A DNA stretch of 64,000 nt from Nothophaeocryptopus gaeumannii (lineage: Eukaryota; Ascomycota; Dothideomycetes; Mycosphaerellales; Mycosphaerellaceae). The stretch is from positions 124,001 through 188,000 of the forward strand of contig JASISA010000027.1 of assembly GCA_031771865.1 (NCBI GenBank), written 5' to 3'. The position numbers were made by a program, and so were the translations under genes. The notes below the pieces were generated by a model. It had not been told where the DNA came from and ran no database searches. It saw nothing but the letters and a program-made list of their open reading frames with translations. Below, piece after piece: positions 42,314-52,565 of this stretch. Every line of letters starts with the position of its first letter. Within the stretch, counting starts at the first letter, position 1.

Positions 42314-44719
42314 ATGAAGACGACCAGCACTATTGGTGCGGTGTTTGCGCTGCTGGCTGACGCGTATGCTGCTAACTCCTCCTCTGCGGCAATTTTGTCT
42401 TCCGGCAATGTCGACCGTGGCATCTATCAAGAAGCCTACGACAAGGCCAAAGATCTCGTATCGAACATGACCAACACCCAGAAGGTCTCCATCATCACCG
42501 GAGGCGATTTCAATGGAACCAATTCTTGGACTGCTCTCGCGAACAAAGATGGCTTTGCTGGTATCAACGGCCAGTACTGGGTGTCATCCTTCCCAATGGG
42601 CGGCGCTCTCGCAATGACATGGGATAGAGATCACATGGAAGCAGAGGCGAAGGCGTCTGGAGATGAGTTTTATGGCTTGGGATATAACCTGATCAACGGT
42701 CCGGTGGCAGGTCCGTTGGGGAGGACTCCGTACGACGGCCGCCTTGCTGAGGGTTTCGCGCCCGATCCATACCTCAGTGGTATCGCCATGGAGAAGACTG
42801 TTACTGGAATGAACGCAGCCGGTGTCGTTACAGTCAGCCGACATCTGCTTCTCAACGAGCAGGAGACAAATCGATCTAGCGGGCTGTCGAGCACTACCGC
42901 CAGTGTCTACTCCAGCAACGCTGACGACAAGACTATCCACGAGCTATACCTTTGGCCGTTTGCCGATGCCGTCCGAGCTGGCACTGGAGCAGTCATGTGT
43001 GCCATGACCCATGTTAATGGCACGCTTTCTTGTGAGAACTCCAAGCTCGTAAGCGGACTCTTGAAGGAAGAGCTTGGGTTCCCAGGTCTGGTGATGCCCG
43101 ACGTCAACTCGCAGACTACTTCCTATGGATCTGCGAATGCTGGTCTGGATTTTGGCTCGAGCACATACTGGACGACCGAGATTCTTAACGCCGGCATCAG
43201 CAACGGCTCCTTCACACAGTCTCGCCTCGACGACATGGCAATCCGCAACGTCATCGGCTATTACTATGCGGGCTTGGATAATGGCAAGCAGCCGTCGGAG
43301 GCTAGCACTACCGAATACCGCAGCGTTCGGGCGAATCACTCCAAGCTAATTCGTGAGATTGGCGCCGACTCCCTTGTTCTGCTCAAGAATGAGAATGCCA
43401 ATGGTGGTGGCCTGCCTCTTAAAGACCTCAATGTCATCAGCGTATTCGGCGCACATGCCGGTGGCGAGCTTGCTGGTCCAAACTTCGGCTTTAGTGTCAT
43501 GGGCATGGATGATCCGTATGATGGCCACTTTGCAACTGGAGGTGGCAGCGGTCAAGGCTCGATGGGCTACCTCATCACCCCGCTTATCGCATTGACCAAC
43601 AGGGCTAGGGAGACCGGCAGCATGATCAGGTACATCGTCAATGACACCTACACAGACACCTCGAGTTCCGGTATGGGTGGCGGAAGCATGCCCTCCTCAA
43701 GCGGCAACTCGTCGTCGTCTGGCGGTGAAGCAGGTGGACTAACAGGCGCTTCTGGCTCAAGCTCGAACTCGTCAATGTCCATGGGCGGAGGCGGCGGCGG
43801 CGGCGGGGGTGGAGCTGTTGGTGGTGGCTTCGGCTCCGGCACTTCCCTCTCGGCGTCATTCGAGGACTACGCTTCTGACTCAGACGTATGCCTTGTCTTC
43901 TTGAACTCGGCATCAGGCGAAGGCGGAGACCGAAGCGTCCTCTCCCACACCGACCAAGACACACTCGTTACTACTGTCACATCGAACTGCAATAACACGA
44001 TGGTGATCATCAATACACCTGGTGCCCGTGTCGTCGACTCCTGGATCGAGAATGAGAACGTTACCGCTTTGCTCTACGGCTCTCCTCTCGGCCAAGAGTC
44101 TGGATACGCCATCGCTGATGTTCTCTATGGAGACGTCAACCCAAGCGGCAAGCTGACATATACTATCGCCAAGAACGAATCCGACTATCCCGTGAGCATC
44201 TGCTACACAGCACAATGCGACTACAGCGAAGGCGTCTACATCGACTACCGCTACTTCGACCACAAGAACATCAGCGTTCGCTACCCCTTCGGCTATGGTC
44301 TCAGCTACACCACTTTCTCGTACGGAAACATCTCAGTCACTGCAACAAACCAGACAGCTTTGAAGTCTGCATACCCAAGCGGTCGTCTCACGCTCGGTGG
44401 CTATGCCGACCTCTTCGATGAAATCATCTCCGTTACTACAACCCTCACGAACTCCGGTGACATTGCAGGCTCAGAAGTCGCACAGTTGTACGTGGAGTAT
44501 CCCTCTTCTGCCGCTCAGCCCCCGAAGCAATTGAGAGGCTTTGAGAAGGTGAAGCTGGAAGCCGGAGAGAGTAAGAGTGTGACTTTCAGTGTGAGGAGGA
44601 GGGATGTGAGCTCTTGGGACACTGCAGCGCAGCAGTGGGCAATCGTCGATGGGACGTACACGTTCAGCGTTGGGGCGAGCTCGAGGGATTTGAAGGGGAG
44701 CGCGAGTTTGACTGTTTGA
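42314..44719 (+). CDS. Secreted GH3 family beta-glucosidase
   Basis: An intact single-exon gene of 801 residues. A signal peptide (MKTTSTIGAVFALLADAYA) is followed by the GH3 N-domain. VSSFPMGGALAMTWDRDHME is the substrate entrance, and RHLLLNEQETNRS is the conserved KH-like segment. The nucleophile aspartate is Asp263 in GLVMPDVNSQTT. The C-domain includes SLVLLKNENANGGGLPL, GDRSVLSHTDQDTLVTTV and TPGARVVDSW. The fibronectin-III-like domain is visible as RYPFGYGLSYTTFSYGNIS and QLRGFEKVKLEAGESKSVTF. Residues about 450-515 form an unusual Gly/Ser-rich linker with a run of ten glycines inside the C-domain. The enzyme should release glucose from beta-linked oligosaccharides outside the cell. 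Its N-glycosylation sites are many. Confidence 0.94.
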   Translation: MKTTSTIGAVFALLADAYAANSSSAAILSSGNVDRGIYQEAYDKAKDLVSNMTNTQKVSIITGGDFNGTNSWTALANKDGFAGINGQYWVSSFPMGGALAMTWDRDHMEAEAKASGDEFYGLGYNLINGPVAGPLGRTPYDGRLAEGFAPDPYLSGIAMEKTVTGMNAAGVVTVSRHLLLNEQETNRSSGLSSTTASVYSSNADDKTIHELYLWPFADAVRAGTGAVMCAMTHVNGTLSCENSKLVSGLLKEELGFPGLVMPDVNSQTTSYGSANAGLDFGSSTYWTTEILNAGISNGSFTQSRLDDMAIRNVIGYYYAGLDNGKQPSEASTTEYRSVRANHSKLIREIGADSLVLLKNENANGGGLPLKDLNVISVFGAHAGGELAGPNFGFSVMGMDDPYDGHFATGGGSGQGSMGYLITPLIALTNRARETGSMIRYIVNDTYTDTSSSGMGGGSMPSSSGNSSSSGGEAGGLTGASGSSSNSSMSMGGGGGGGGGGAVGGGFGSGTSLSASFEDYASDSDVCLVFLNSASGEGGDRSVLSHTDQDTLVTTVTSNCNNTMVIINTPGARVVDSWIENENVTALLYGSPLGQESGYAIADVLYGDVNPSGKLTYTIAKNESDYPVSICYTAQCDYSEGVYIDYRYFDHKNISVRYPFGYGLSYTTFSYGNISVTATNQTALKSAYPSGRLTLGGYADLFDEIISVTTTLTNSGDIAGSEVAQLYVEYPSSAAQPPKQLRGFEKVKLEAGESKSVTFSVRRRDVSSWDTAAQQWAIVDGTYTFSVGASSRDLKGSASLTV

Positions 44720-45041
44720 GCTGGGAGATGTCGCGGATTGTAGGATAGAAGCAAGAAATTATATAGAGACATAGAAGTAGAGCGTGGCATGTGCAAAGGA
44801 CCTCGCCGTCCTCGCATTGATGGCAACTTCATGGGTTTCATTCAATACCTCAATCAATCTGTCCACCCTCCAGCCATGCCACTTGGGCCGCGGCTTCTGC
44901 ATCCTTATCTCCGTCAATCCACCGCAGCTCGCGATCCGCGCTCAGTGATCACCACATCCATGACCTTCGTGCATTGCTCCATCAATCCCCTCGTTCATCC
45001 ATCTTGGAGCTCGCCATCAACATCCTCATCCCATCGCGACC
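44720..45041. promoter_or_regulatory. Promoter interval upstream of the WD40 gene
   Basis: A spacer of 322 bases between two plus-strand genes. No repeat or small gene is seen. Confidence 0.4.
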
Positions 45042-47514
45042 ATGTCCGCATCAAGAGATAACTTCTCGCCAGCATCGGACTGGCAAACATCCACCGACGA
45101 TGACGACATGGACTTTGAGGTGAGGCTTTATCGCTCTGATAGGCAAGGTTGCAGTGACAGCGACTCACTTGAGGGTGGACCTTGCATGGACCATATGTAC
45201 TGATTAATGATATGAATGTAGCTCGCCAGCGACGAAGTGACACCCTCAGTCGACGACGGCGACGATGAAGAGGGCGAAACGACGCTGTATTTCGATGCGG
45301 AGGAAGGGACGTTCCGAGATGCCGATGGGGATGAGGTAGTATTCGAGGAGGCTGAGGAGGGGGATGGAGAGGAGGGGAATGGCGAGGGAGAAGAGCAAGA
45401 GGAAGGCGAAGGAAGTCAAACACCACAAGGTCAAAGACCGCAGACTATCACGAGTACGTCTGCCACTACGACCACCACAACACCAGCTGCAGCTGCGAGA
45501 CTCAGCCGATTGCGGCGATTGAGCTCCGCGACGCAGCAGCGCGTAAGCAATTCCAGTTTCCAGAGCTTTGTATACTGATGTCTTGCTGTAGTAACCCAGC
45601 AACAGATCCTCCAGTTACTGAACCACGCCGGGCTGAGCGGGATACTCCGAGGTGGCGGGATAACAACACGATCGCAGGCGCGAAGAGCGCACATGGAGTT
45701 GGCGGATGAAGATGAAGAGGATGACGATGAGGAGTCCTATATGGGACATGGAGCCAGAAGGAGGAGGCGACAACGACGTGTTTCTGGGGATAGATATCCA
45801 CCGATTCCGTCGGAAGAGGGAAAGAATCTCATGGAGAGCGGGACCTTTGGTCATAATGATCGATGTCAACATACAGCTTGCGGGCTACCGATCAACGACC
45901 GAGTACAACGACAGAAGCGAAAGCTGGCCTGGCGAATGATGGATCGTGAACTTGGCGTTGAGAGTCGAGGGAGACAAAAGGTATTCAGCAACCTCGCATC
46001 TCAAACTATGATACCCGGATCGAAAGCCGATCTAATCATCAATCTTAATGCGAGATGTTACTCTGGCCAGTTCTCCGAAGACGGGTCATTCTTCTTTGCC
46101 TGCGGACAGGACTTCAAGGTGCGCATGTACGACACATCGAATCCGTACGACTGGAAGTATTACAAGACGGTACATTACTACGGCGGGCAATGGACGATTA
46201 CAGACGCCTCTCTGTCACCCGATAACAAGCATCTGGCGTACAGCAGTATCCGAAGTCAGATCTGTCTTGCGAATACCGAGCAAGGAGATCAATCAGAACC
46301 GCAACTGCTGGACTTTTCAGACAGCGGAGGAGGCGGTCACGGCTTTGGAGGCGGTGGTGGCTGGGGTAGAAGTCGCGGCCACTTCGGCATCTGGAGTCTA
46401 CGATTCAGCGGAGATGGTGGCGAAATTGTCGCAGGAACCAGTGATCAGAGCGTCTACGTCTACGATCTCGAAGCTCGAAGAAGCATTCTCCGGATACCCG
46501 GTCACACCGACGATGTAAACGCCGTCTGTTTCGGCGACAAGATGAGTCCGCATATTCTGTACTCTGGATCTGATGACACAACGCTGAAAGTCTGGGACCG
46601 GAGATCGCTGGCTTCGATGAGGCCGGCGGGGATGTTCTTGGGTCATACGGAGGGTTTGACTTATATCGACAGTAAGGGTGATGGAAGATATGTTATCAGT
46701 AATGGAAAGGACCAGACTTGTAAACTTTGGGATTTGAGGAAGATGGTTTCTACCGATACCGGGGAAAGGATAAATCCTCAGGTAAGACGGCTCCCTGCCA
46801 ATGAATTTGGGACGAATGGTGCTGACTTGTGCGAAGGACTACACAACCAACTTTGACTACCGCTTCTCACCCTACGATACAGATGATCATACTCCTCACC
46901 CATACGACTGCTCCCTTGTCACTTTCCGCGGCCACCGTGTGTTGAAGACCCTCATCCGCTGCCACTTTTCCCCTCCAGGCTCTACAGATGGACGATACAT
47001 CTACTCTGGCTCGCACGATGGCAAGATCTACGTCTGGAACATGGACGGCACCGAAGCCTCCAAGCCCATCAACGTGCTTGCCGCCACCAAGAACAGCCGA
47101 CCCGTCCAAGATGAACGCTTTGTCGACCGATACGATTACTACGGACGAGGAGGTGTCTGGAAGACGATCGTCAGAGACTGCTCGTGGCATCCTAGTGCTC
47201 CGGTCATTGCCGCCACGAGCTGGAACGGTTGGGATCATGGACTCGGGACGTGTACGGTTCATACATGGAATGATGGGGCTGATGGGGATGAAGTGGGCGA
47301 TGCGGATGAGGAGGACTGTAGAGATGGGAGTGCGTACGCTAAAGCTTCATCTCTTGGATCGAGTCCGATGGGTGCGAGGGTGACGGCTCAGTTGCAACAT
47401 GATGCGCGATACTACGGATCTGGACAGTCCGCGGCTAGGGAGGCGAGAAGAACGATACTCAGAGATCGCGTTGGGTTGGGAGCGCTCTGGGGCGACGACG
47501 ACGATGGGGAGTAG
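45042..47514 (+). CDS. WD40-repeat protein (LEC14B/DCAF11-like), four exons
   Basis: Exons 45042-45119, 45222-45542, 45600-46781 and 46837-47514 join in frame to 752 residues. The N-terminal 150 residues are acidic and disordered (DEEGETTLYFDAEEGTFRDA). The WD40 propeller then begins near CYSGQFSEDGSFFFACGQDF. Clear repeats are YSGSDDTTLKVWDRRSL, ISNGKDQTCKLWDLRKM and YSGSHDGKIYVWNMDG. Two repeats end in WDxR (WDRR, WDLR), the signature of DDB1-binding DWD proteins, which serve as substrate receptors of Cul4 ubiquitin ligases. The overall layout fits DCAF11/LEC14B. A Gly-rich loop (about 20 residues) interrupts one repeat. The reading frame stays open for another 97 codons beyond the TAG (see findings). 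Confidence 0.92.
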
Positions 47515-48202
47515 CGCGTCTCCTTCGCCAGAGATCAGTACAGCGGCACCGTAGACCCCAGACTGTTACGTTTCGAGCAGCGCATGCGGACCGTGCTAGG
47601 ACGGGATCCTGGTCGTCCGCCAAACGCAGCAAACTTGCCCGATCATATTCCCAACGCCAACGACGAGGTCGACGATGAGACTCTGAAGAATTTGATGGCT
47701 CCATTTCGACATGAAGACGAGAAGGCTCGTGAACGAGTTGGGATGCCAGTAGGGAACTGCGTCTTGGGGCGGAAACAGAGGAGCAGACGAATAGGCGCAT
47801 ACTAAATGCGAGTATGCTCTACAACTTGAGGAGACTACGAAGGATATGAGGGCGTTCATTTTTCGGATACAGGGAGTACACAGCATAGCTCGCGCACGAT
47901 ACCACGGTCCTTATCAATACTCTTCATACAGATCTCGAAGGCTTCTTCATTCCCGGTCTCGTTCGAAACGGAAACATTTATGCTGATAACGTCTCAGTAT
48001 ATGTCTGATCGCCGGAGAGTGGAGAGTGGCAACTTTTGGTGAAGCAGTTCTCGCCTTCAGCTGGGCGGTTTCCGAAGCCCAACGCTCCATCACGGCTTCA
48101 AGTCAAAAACACAGACGTCGGCGCATCAAGCGCCACAACACTCCCTTCCTTGGCGGAGACCACCTTTTGGTCATTCTTCCCCAGGCATTTCCTCCATACA
48201 AG
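47515..48202. other. Open frame downstream of the WD40 stop
   Basis: From 47515 to 47805 the WD40 reading frame has no stop and reads VDPRLLRFEQRMRTVLGRDP and NDEVDDETLKNLMAPFRHED, ending with TAA. It could be a decayed extension or chance. The rest (47806-48202) shows nothing. Confidence 0.35.
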
Positions 48203-48458
48203 TCAAGATTCTGCGGATACAGCCTTGTCGCGGGACTGGACTGGCGCTGAGCGCGGCCAGACTATGACCAGGAAGGTCACGAGGTAGAATACATACCAGA
48301 CCTCTTCTTCTTGCGCTTGAAATCTGGCATGTCGAGGTAGTACTGGGCGGGATCTTTTGCATTTGCTCGATTCGGAGGATCGGGAAGGTTGGGCCTGCAG
48401 CAAGGAGGTTACTTACTTGAAAGGCTGTGAATCGTTCAACTTTCTTGCTGGTGGACAT
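48203..48458 (-). CDS. Possible small spliced gene with a membrane segment
   Basis: ATG 48458 opens MSTSKKVERFTAF, followed by a perfect GTAAGT donor. Downstream in the same direction, one frame contains a likely membrane helix (VWYVFYLVTFLVIVWP) ending at 48203, and another contains YYLDMPDFKRKKKRS before a GTATGT donor. I could not find an acceptor that joins the first exon to either frame in phase with an intron of normal length. The gene is likely, its structure is not. Confidence 0.25.
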
Positions 48459-49201
48459 ATTGGCTTGATCACTATTCACATGAAGAGTACGGTTCGTGTT
48501 GAAAACCTGCATTTCGGTCGCTAGTATTTAGTTGCGAGTTAATCTCGTTCATCTTGAGAATAGCGGTGTTCTTTACTTGGACGATGAGGTTCTCGCGCTC
48601 ACGGATAGTAGCAGCTTCTCAATCTCGCCGCTCACGGGCAGTCTCGTGAATGGCCCAGAACCGCAGAGCCTTATCTTTCATGAACAGCTTCTTAATACCG
48701 ACCGAGATGACGTGGTATGAAACCGTTTCCAGTATGAATTGATCCATGGCGCAGCTCTCCGTCAATCTTTACATCCTTTTCTTTGGGCCGACCACTTCCT
48801 GTCTTTCTGTTCGTCAGTGATGACGGCCAATGTGTCAATGGCGATGTTGAGTCGTGGTATGGTCAACTCGCCGAAGCAGATGGTGTAGGGTTTGAGCATC
48901 CTTTGGTTCCCGGTACACCGAAAGGTGACCTCGAATGGTAGTGCATTCTGGCTTATGAGGTTGGGAGTCAACTTTGCGAAGAAGATGACTTTGCCTTGAT
49001 ATCTTTCGAAAGGTCTCACTCTACATGAGTGACTGTTTGCACGACTATCGCGCGGAAGTATCCATGACCGACGCGGAATGGATACTCTGTGACTCGGTAG
49101 ATTGCCGCTGGACAGAGAACGCTATCGTTCATTCCGGTCATTATGTACGCCAAGCGATTCTCTTTTCGCTTTGACTTTCACTTTCCTCTTCACTCTACCA
49201 C
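48459..49201. other. Interval without supported gene
   Basis: About 740 bases. A minus-strand frame at 48762-49019 (85 codons, containing ERYQGKVIFFAKLTPNL) is partly protein-like but unrecognised. Nothing else is seen. Confidence 0.3.
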
Positions 49202-49555
49202 TCATCCTCCTATAACCTCGTCCTGCTCCTCAGCCATCGGCTTCGGTCGAACAGCTATTAATACCGAACCGAACGTCTCAGTCGGCTGCTCCTCGACGGA
49301 GAGGTCCTGCTCTTCGCCTCCGCCATTCTCAGCCTCGCCACAAATATTCATGCCACCCACATCCCCACTGCACCCCTCACCTCTCGGCCCGTCAACCATC
49401 TGCTTCTCCCCTGCTCTCTTCTTTGCTCGCCTCCTCTTCTCAACTTTACTCATCACATTCACATACTTCCTCCAATCCGCATCCCTCCCAAATATCTCTA
49501 CAGCGCCACGCTTATGCAACTTGCTATACGATCCCTGAAGTGCTCGCTCACTCAT
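49202..49555 (-). CDS. Small hypothetical basic/acidic protein
   Basis: A frame of 117 residues that I do not recognise. It begins MSERALQGSYSKLHKRG, continues with FGRDADWRKYVNVMSKVEK and a Lys/Arg-rich stretch suited to nuclear import, and ends in a Gly/Glu-rich disordered half. Composition and a sensible start suggest a real gene, but there is no domain. Confidence 0.4.
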   Translation of the reverse strand: MSERALQGSYSKLHKRGAVEIFGRDADWRKYVNVMSKVEKRRRAKKRAGEKQMVDGPRGEGCSGDVGGMNICGEAENGGGEEQDLSVEEQPTETFGSVLIAVRPKPMAEEQDEVIGG

Positions 49556-49562
49556 TTTGATG

Positions 49563-49856
49563 TCACATCGAGCCCGATGTCTGGCTGCGACGGCTTCCCC
49601 AAAGGAATTTGAACCAGAATTGCCGCATTATGATTAGATCTGGTGCATTACGACTGAGACTAGAGCAGTTTCTTTGGAGGTGAATTGGGTGGTCGGCGGT
49701 TTTGGCGGTGCGGTCTGCGTCGTCGGTGGTTTGACTGTCGTTGAGAGCGTCGAGAGCGTCGAGATCGTTGTCTTCGTTGGCGAAATCGTACTCCCAGTCT
49801 GGGTCCGCTTCGTCTGGGCTCTCGTAGAAGACACCAAATTCATCACCAGCCCGCAT
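49563..49856 (-). CDS. Small acidic hypothetical protein
   Basis: From ATG 49856 the frame reads MRAGDEFGVFYESPDEADPD and then a strongly acidic stretch (YDFANEDNDLDALDALNDS), ending in a Trp/Arg-containing tail at 49563, 97 residues in all. The frame is open to 50084, but the upstream part looks like leader sequence. An overlapping frame (49634-50014) starts with an Arg/Ser/Leu-rich stretch like a mitochondrial presequence. The true gene could splice from that into the acidic frame. Function unknown. Confidence 0.35.
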   Translation of the reverse strand: MRAGDEFGVFYESPDEADPDWEYDFANEDNDLDALDALNDSQTTDDADRTAKTADHPIHLQRNCSSLSRNAPDLIIMRQFWFKFLWGSRRSQTSGSM

Positions 49857-50301
49857 TGTGTTGGGTGTAGTGCTTTTGTATGCGATAGAGAGCGTGCGCT
49901 TGTAGCCAAAATGCGTGTGTTTAGACGAGTTGGTGTGATGGTGCTGTGTAGTAGAGCTGAAGCGTAAGCGAGAGTTGACAGGGGGCGGGAGAGGTGAAAA
50001 GCGCGTCTTGGCATTTTGAAGTGAAGTGAAGTTGACGCCAGTCGTTTGTAGACCGTTGGGCTCCAGTTGCTCCAACTGCAGCACCTTAATACATGTTGTT
50101 CTCAGGAGTTCCGTCTAACGCCTCGCTATGCCTTTCCAGCACGCCTGCTCAAGCATGAGCCAACCTGCCGCTGTCCTGAATGCTGGTCCTTATCTGCTTG
50201 AAGAAGGCTCGGTGTCTTCCGTCTGGGCCTTTGTACAATTGTACCGCCGCGCTCCTTCCTGCAGTGCTCCGCTCAATTTCGACTCGCCCCCCTCTGGTAC
50301 T

Positions 50302-50893
50302 CTATGCACCGCCGACCAGTATGTTATTGACGGGGATGTGGACTACAAGGGAGATTGTTATTAGCGTGTCTTCTCTATCGGATTCGGATCCCCTTTGGCC
50401 TATGCTTCTTCAAGCCTACTGAGGCCTTCTTCGCCGATTCTGCGGACTATTGCCAGACCTTGAACTGCTTCGGGCAAGGGTGTTCTGCTGATATCACTTA
50501 CTCAACTTGACAATGTACCCAATAACACCCATGATTAAGAAACCCATTCCAACGGCTTGTGAGATGCGCAGGAACTCCCGCTTGTCCGCTGTCAAATCCA
50601 ATTGTCAGTATGTGTTCTCCAAAGGTCTCATGACTCTCCCAGCTCTTCAGCGCTTTGCTCTTCTCGTCTCATCTTTTCTCTTTGACTGGCGCATGAGAAC
50701 TCATCGCATACGCTGTCGCGGATAAGTTTGTCCGCTTTCTCAGGGACGACAGGGAGCAAGATCGCGAGAAGAGCGTCGTGTACTAAGAGCAAGAGTCGGT
50801 GGTAGACATACGCTTGCTGCATCTTGTCAAGAATCCGCGGCCGTCCTTGAGGAATTCGCGTGGCATTTCGAGGAGCTCTTTGGCTTGATCCAT
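50302..50893 (-). CDS. SSS1: Protein translocation complex subunit Sec61-gamma (SSS1), three exons
   Basis: Three small exons, 50893-50812, 50588-50502 and 50342-50302, join in frame to 69 residues, the normal size. Exon 1 encodes MDQAKELLEMPREFLKDG and FLTRCSK. The first splice creates CSKPDKREFLRISQA, followed by the single membrane helix VGMGFLIMGVIGYIVKL. The second splice adds IHIPVNNILVGGA and a TAG stop. All splice borders are standard (GTATGT/CAG and GTAAGT/TAG). SSS1 is the tail-anchored clamp of the Sec61 channel in the ER membrane and is essential in yeast. No exon is longer than 90 bases, so the gene is easily missed by open-frame searches. Confidence 0.96.
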
Positions 50894-51218
50894 TTCGTCT
50901 GATGCGAATATTCGATTATTAAGTCGATGTTGGTATCACGGTATCGTCGAAATCGGTCAAGCGTATGGTGATCATGTAGTGGGCGTCGAAGTTGGTGAAG
51001 TGAATGTAGTTCTTGAGGAGAGGTGGTGGTTCTCGAATTGCGGAGGACAGCTTGCGGCTCGCGAGTTCCGACAGGGATTAAGGGGTCCGTGTGAAAATTG
51101 TCTGTCGCACGTGACTGTCGCGGACTTCGATGCTTCGGATGACAGTCGGATCAGAATCAGATGCAACCATCACGCTCTCCTTCACTTCCATCATCAGAAC
51201 TCTGTAGGTATCTCGTGA
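50894..51218. promoter_or_regulatory. Divergent promoter between SSS1 and an FSH hydrolase
   Basis: A spacer of 325 bases between two outward-facing starts. It contains no repeat or small gene that I can identify. Confidence 0.4.
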
Positions 51219-52217
51219 ATGATACGTCCTTTCAGTCTCTGTCGCTCAAGTTCGAGGTTCACGCCTTCCTTCAGCATTTCCTCATCTCCTATCGGCCGCT
51301 CCTTCTTGGCGACGATGTCATCAGAACAGAATGGAACCGCAATATCTCCCAAGAAGCTCAAGATCCTCATGCTACACGGCTACACACAATCTGGACACAT
51401 GTTCGAAATCAAGACAAAAGCTCTCAAGAAGTCATTAGAAAAGGCCTTTCCCGCAGCACCCAAGCCAGGCCATCTGAAGAACTACCCAGGAGGCATCGAG
51501 CTCGTCTACCCAACAGCGCCCTTGAGGCTGTCGTACAACGACATTCCAGGCTTCGATGTAGACGGCGACAAAGAATCTCCCGAGGCCTACGGCTGGTGGC
51601 GGCGTAAAGGAGATGACGAGCCCTACACCTACGAAGGCATGGAGATGGGTTTGGAGAAGATTGCGCAAGTCCTGAAGGAAGATGGTCCCTTTGACGGTGT
51701 ACTGGGCTTTTCTCAAGGTGGTGCGGCTGCGGGGATGGTGGCTGCATTACTGGAGCCTGAAAGATCCAAATCCTTCGAAGAACATCAAGCTAAAGGCGGG
51801 ATGCGCTATCCAGATTCTTTCGTCGCCGACACAGGGTTCATTGAAGAAGCCATCCACCCACCTTTGGAGTTTGCTGTGAGTTATTCGGGTTTCGGCGCGA
51901 GTACGCACGAGCTCTACGAGGCTTTCTACGAGCCGAAGATTCAAACGCCAATGTGTCATTTCCTGGGGAGCGTGGACACTGTCGTCTCAGAAGAGAGGAG
52001 TTTGAGGTTAATGGAGGCTTGTGTTGATGGGAAGGGGAAAGAAGGAGGTGTGCCCCGGGTTGTGTATCACCCTGGTGGGCATTTTCTGCCGAGCAGTCAA
52101 AAGCAGTATGTCGCTGCGCTGGTGGCATTCATACGAGAAGCAATTGGAGAAACGGGACAAGAAAGCGCGACGGCGAAGAAGGAGGAGAGAGTGGAGGATA
52201 TGGATCTGCCATTCTGA
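51219..52217 (+). CDS. FSH-family serine hydrolase
   Basis: An intact single-exon gene of 332 residues of the FSH1/DUF341 family of alpha/beta hydrolases. Marks are KILMLHGYTQSG near residue 48 (oxyanion side), the nucleophile Ser165 in GVLGFSQGGAAAG, the acid region LGSVDTVVSEE, and the histidine in HPGGHFLPSSQ. The insert between strands is typical. The first 32 residues are Ser/Arg/Phe-rich and could be a mitochondrial presequence. If not, initiation is at MSSEQNGT (51315). Family members cleave small esters, and yeast Fsh1 is related to human OVCA2. The natural substrate is not known. Confidence 0.9.
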   Translation: MIRPFSLCRSSSRFTPSFSISSSPIGRSFLATMSSEQNGTAISPKKLKILMLHGYTQSGHMFEIKTKALKKSLEKAFPAAPKPGHLKNYPGGIELVYPTAPLRLSYNDIPGFDVDGDKESPEAYGWWRRKGDDEPYTYEGMEMGLEKIAQVLKEDGPFDGVLGFSQGGAAAGMVAALLEPERSKSFEEHQAKGGMRYPDSFVADTGFIEEAIHPPLEFAVSYSGFGASTHELYEAFYEPKIQTPMCHFLGSVDTVVSEERSLRLMEACVDGKGKEGGVPRVVYHPGGHFLPSSQKQYVAALVAFIREAIGETGQESATAKKEERVEDMDLPF

Positions 52218-52565
52218 TCTCCAGAGCGGGAGGGTTTGACGTCATTCCAGCTTTGAGTGTCCCGATTGCCACTAGAAATGCTAAAGATAGACAGACACCA
52301 TAGAGAGCCTTCCGCGAGGACATGTCCAGACTCATCATTTCGCCAGTCTTTGACATTTCTTCCTGAGGTTAGAAGGCGCCTACCTACTACAGCCTAGCAT
52401 CACGAGACCCCGCAAGCGGCACAGCTGCCAAGCCTGGATGAGTGCAAGCTAAGGTCTCAACCCTCTTTGCCAATTCCTCGAGAAAGCCTTCTCTCCCAAA
52501 CAAACTCCACCGTCGCCACCGCTTTCGAGGTCATCTACCGAGGAATTCACATTCCACAGGAGAGC
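52218..52565. other. Promoter interval upstream of an F-box gene
   Basis: About 350 bases. The open frame of the F-box gene extends upstream to 52467, but the extra residues are not F-box-like. Nothing else is seen. Confidence 0.35.
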
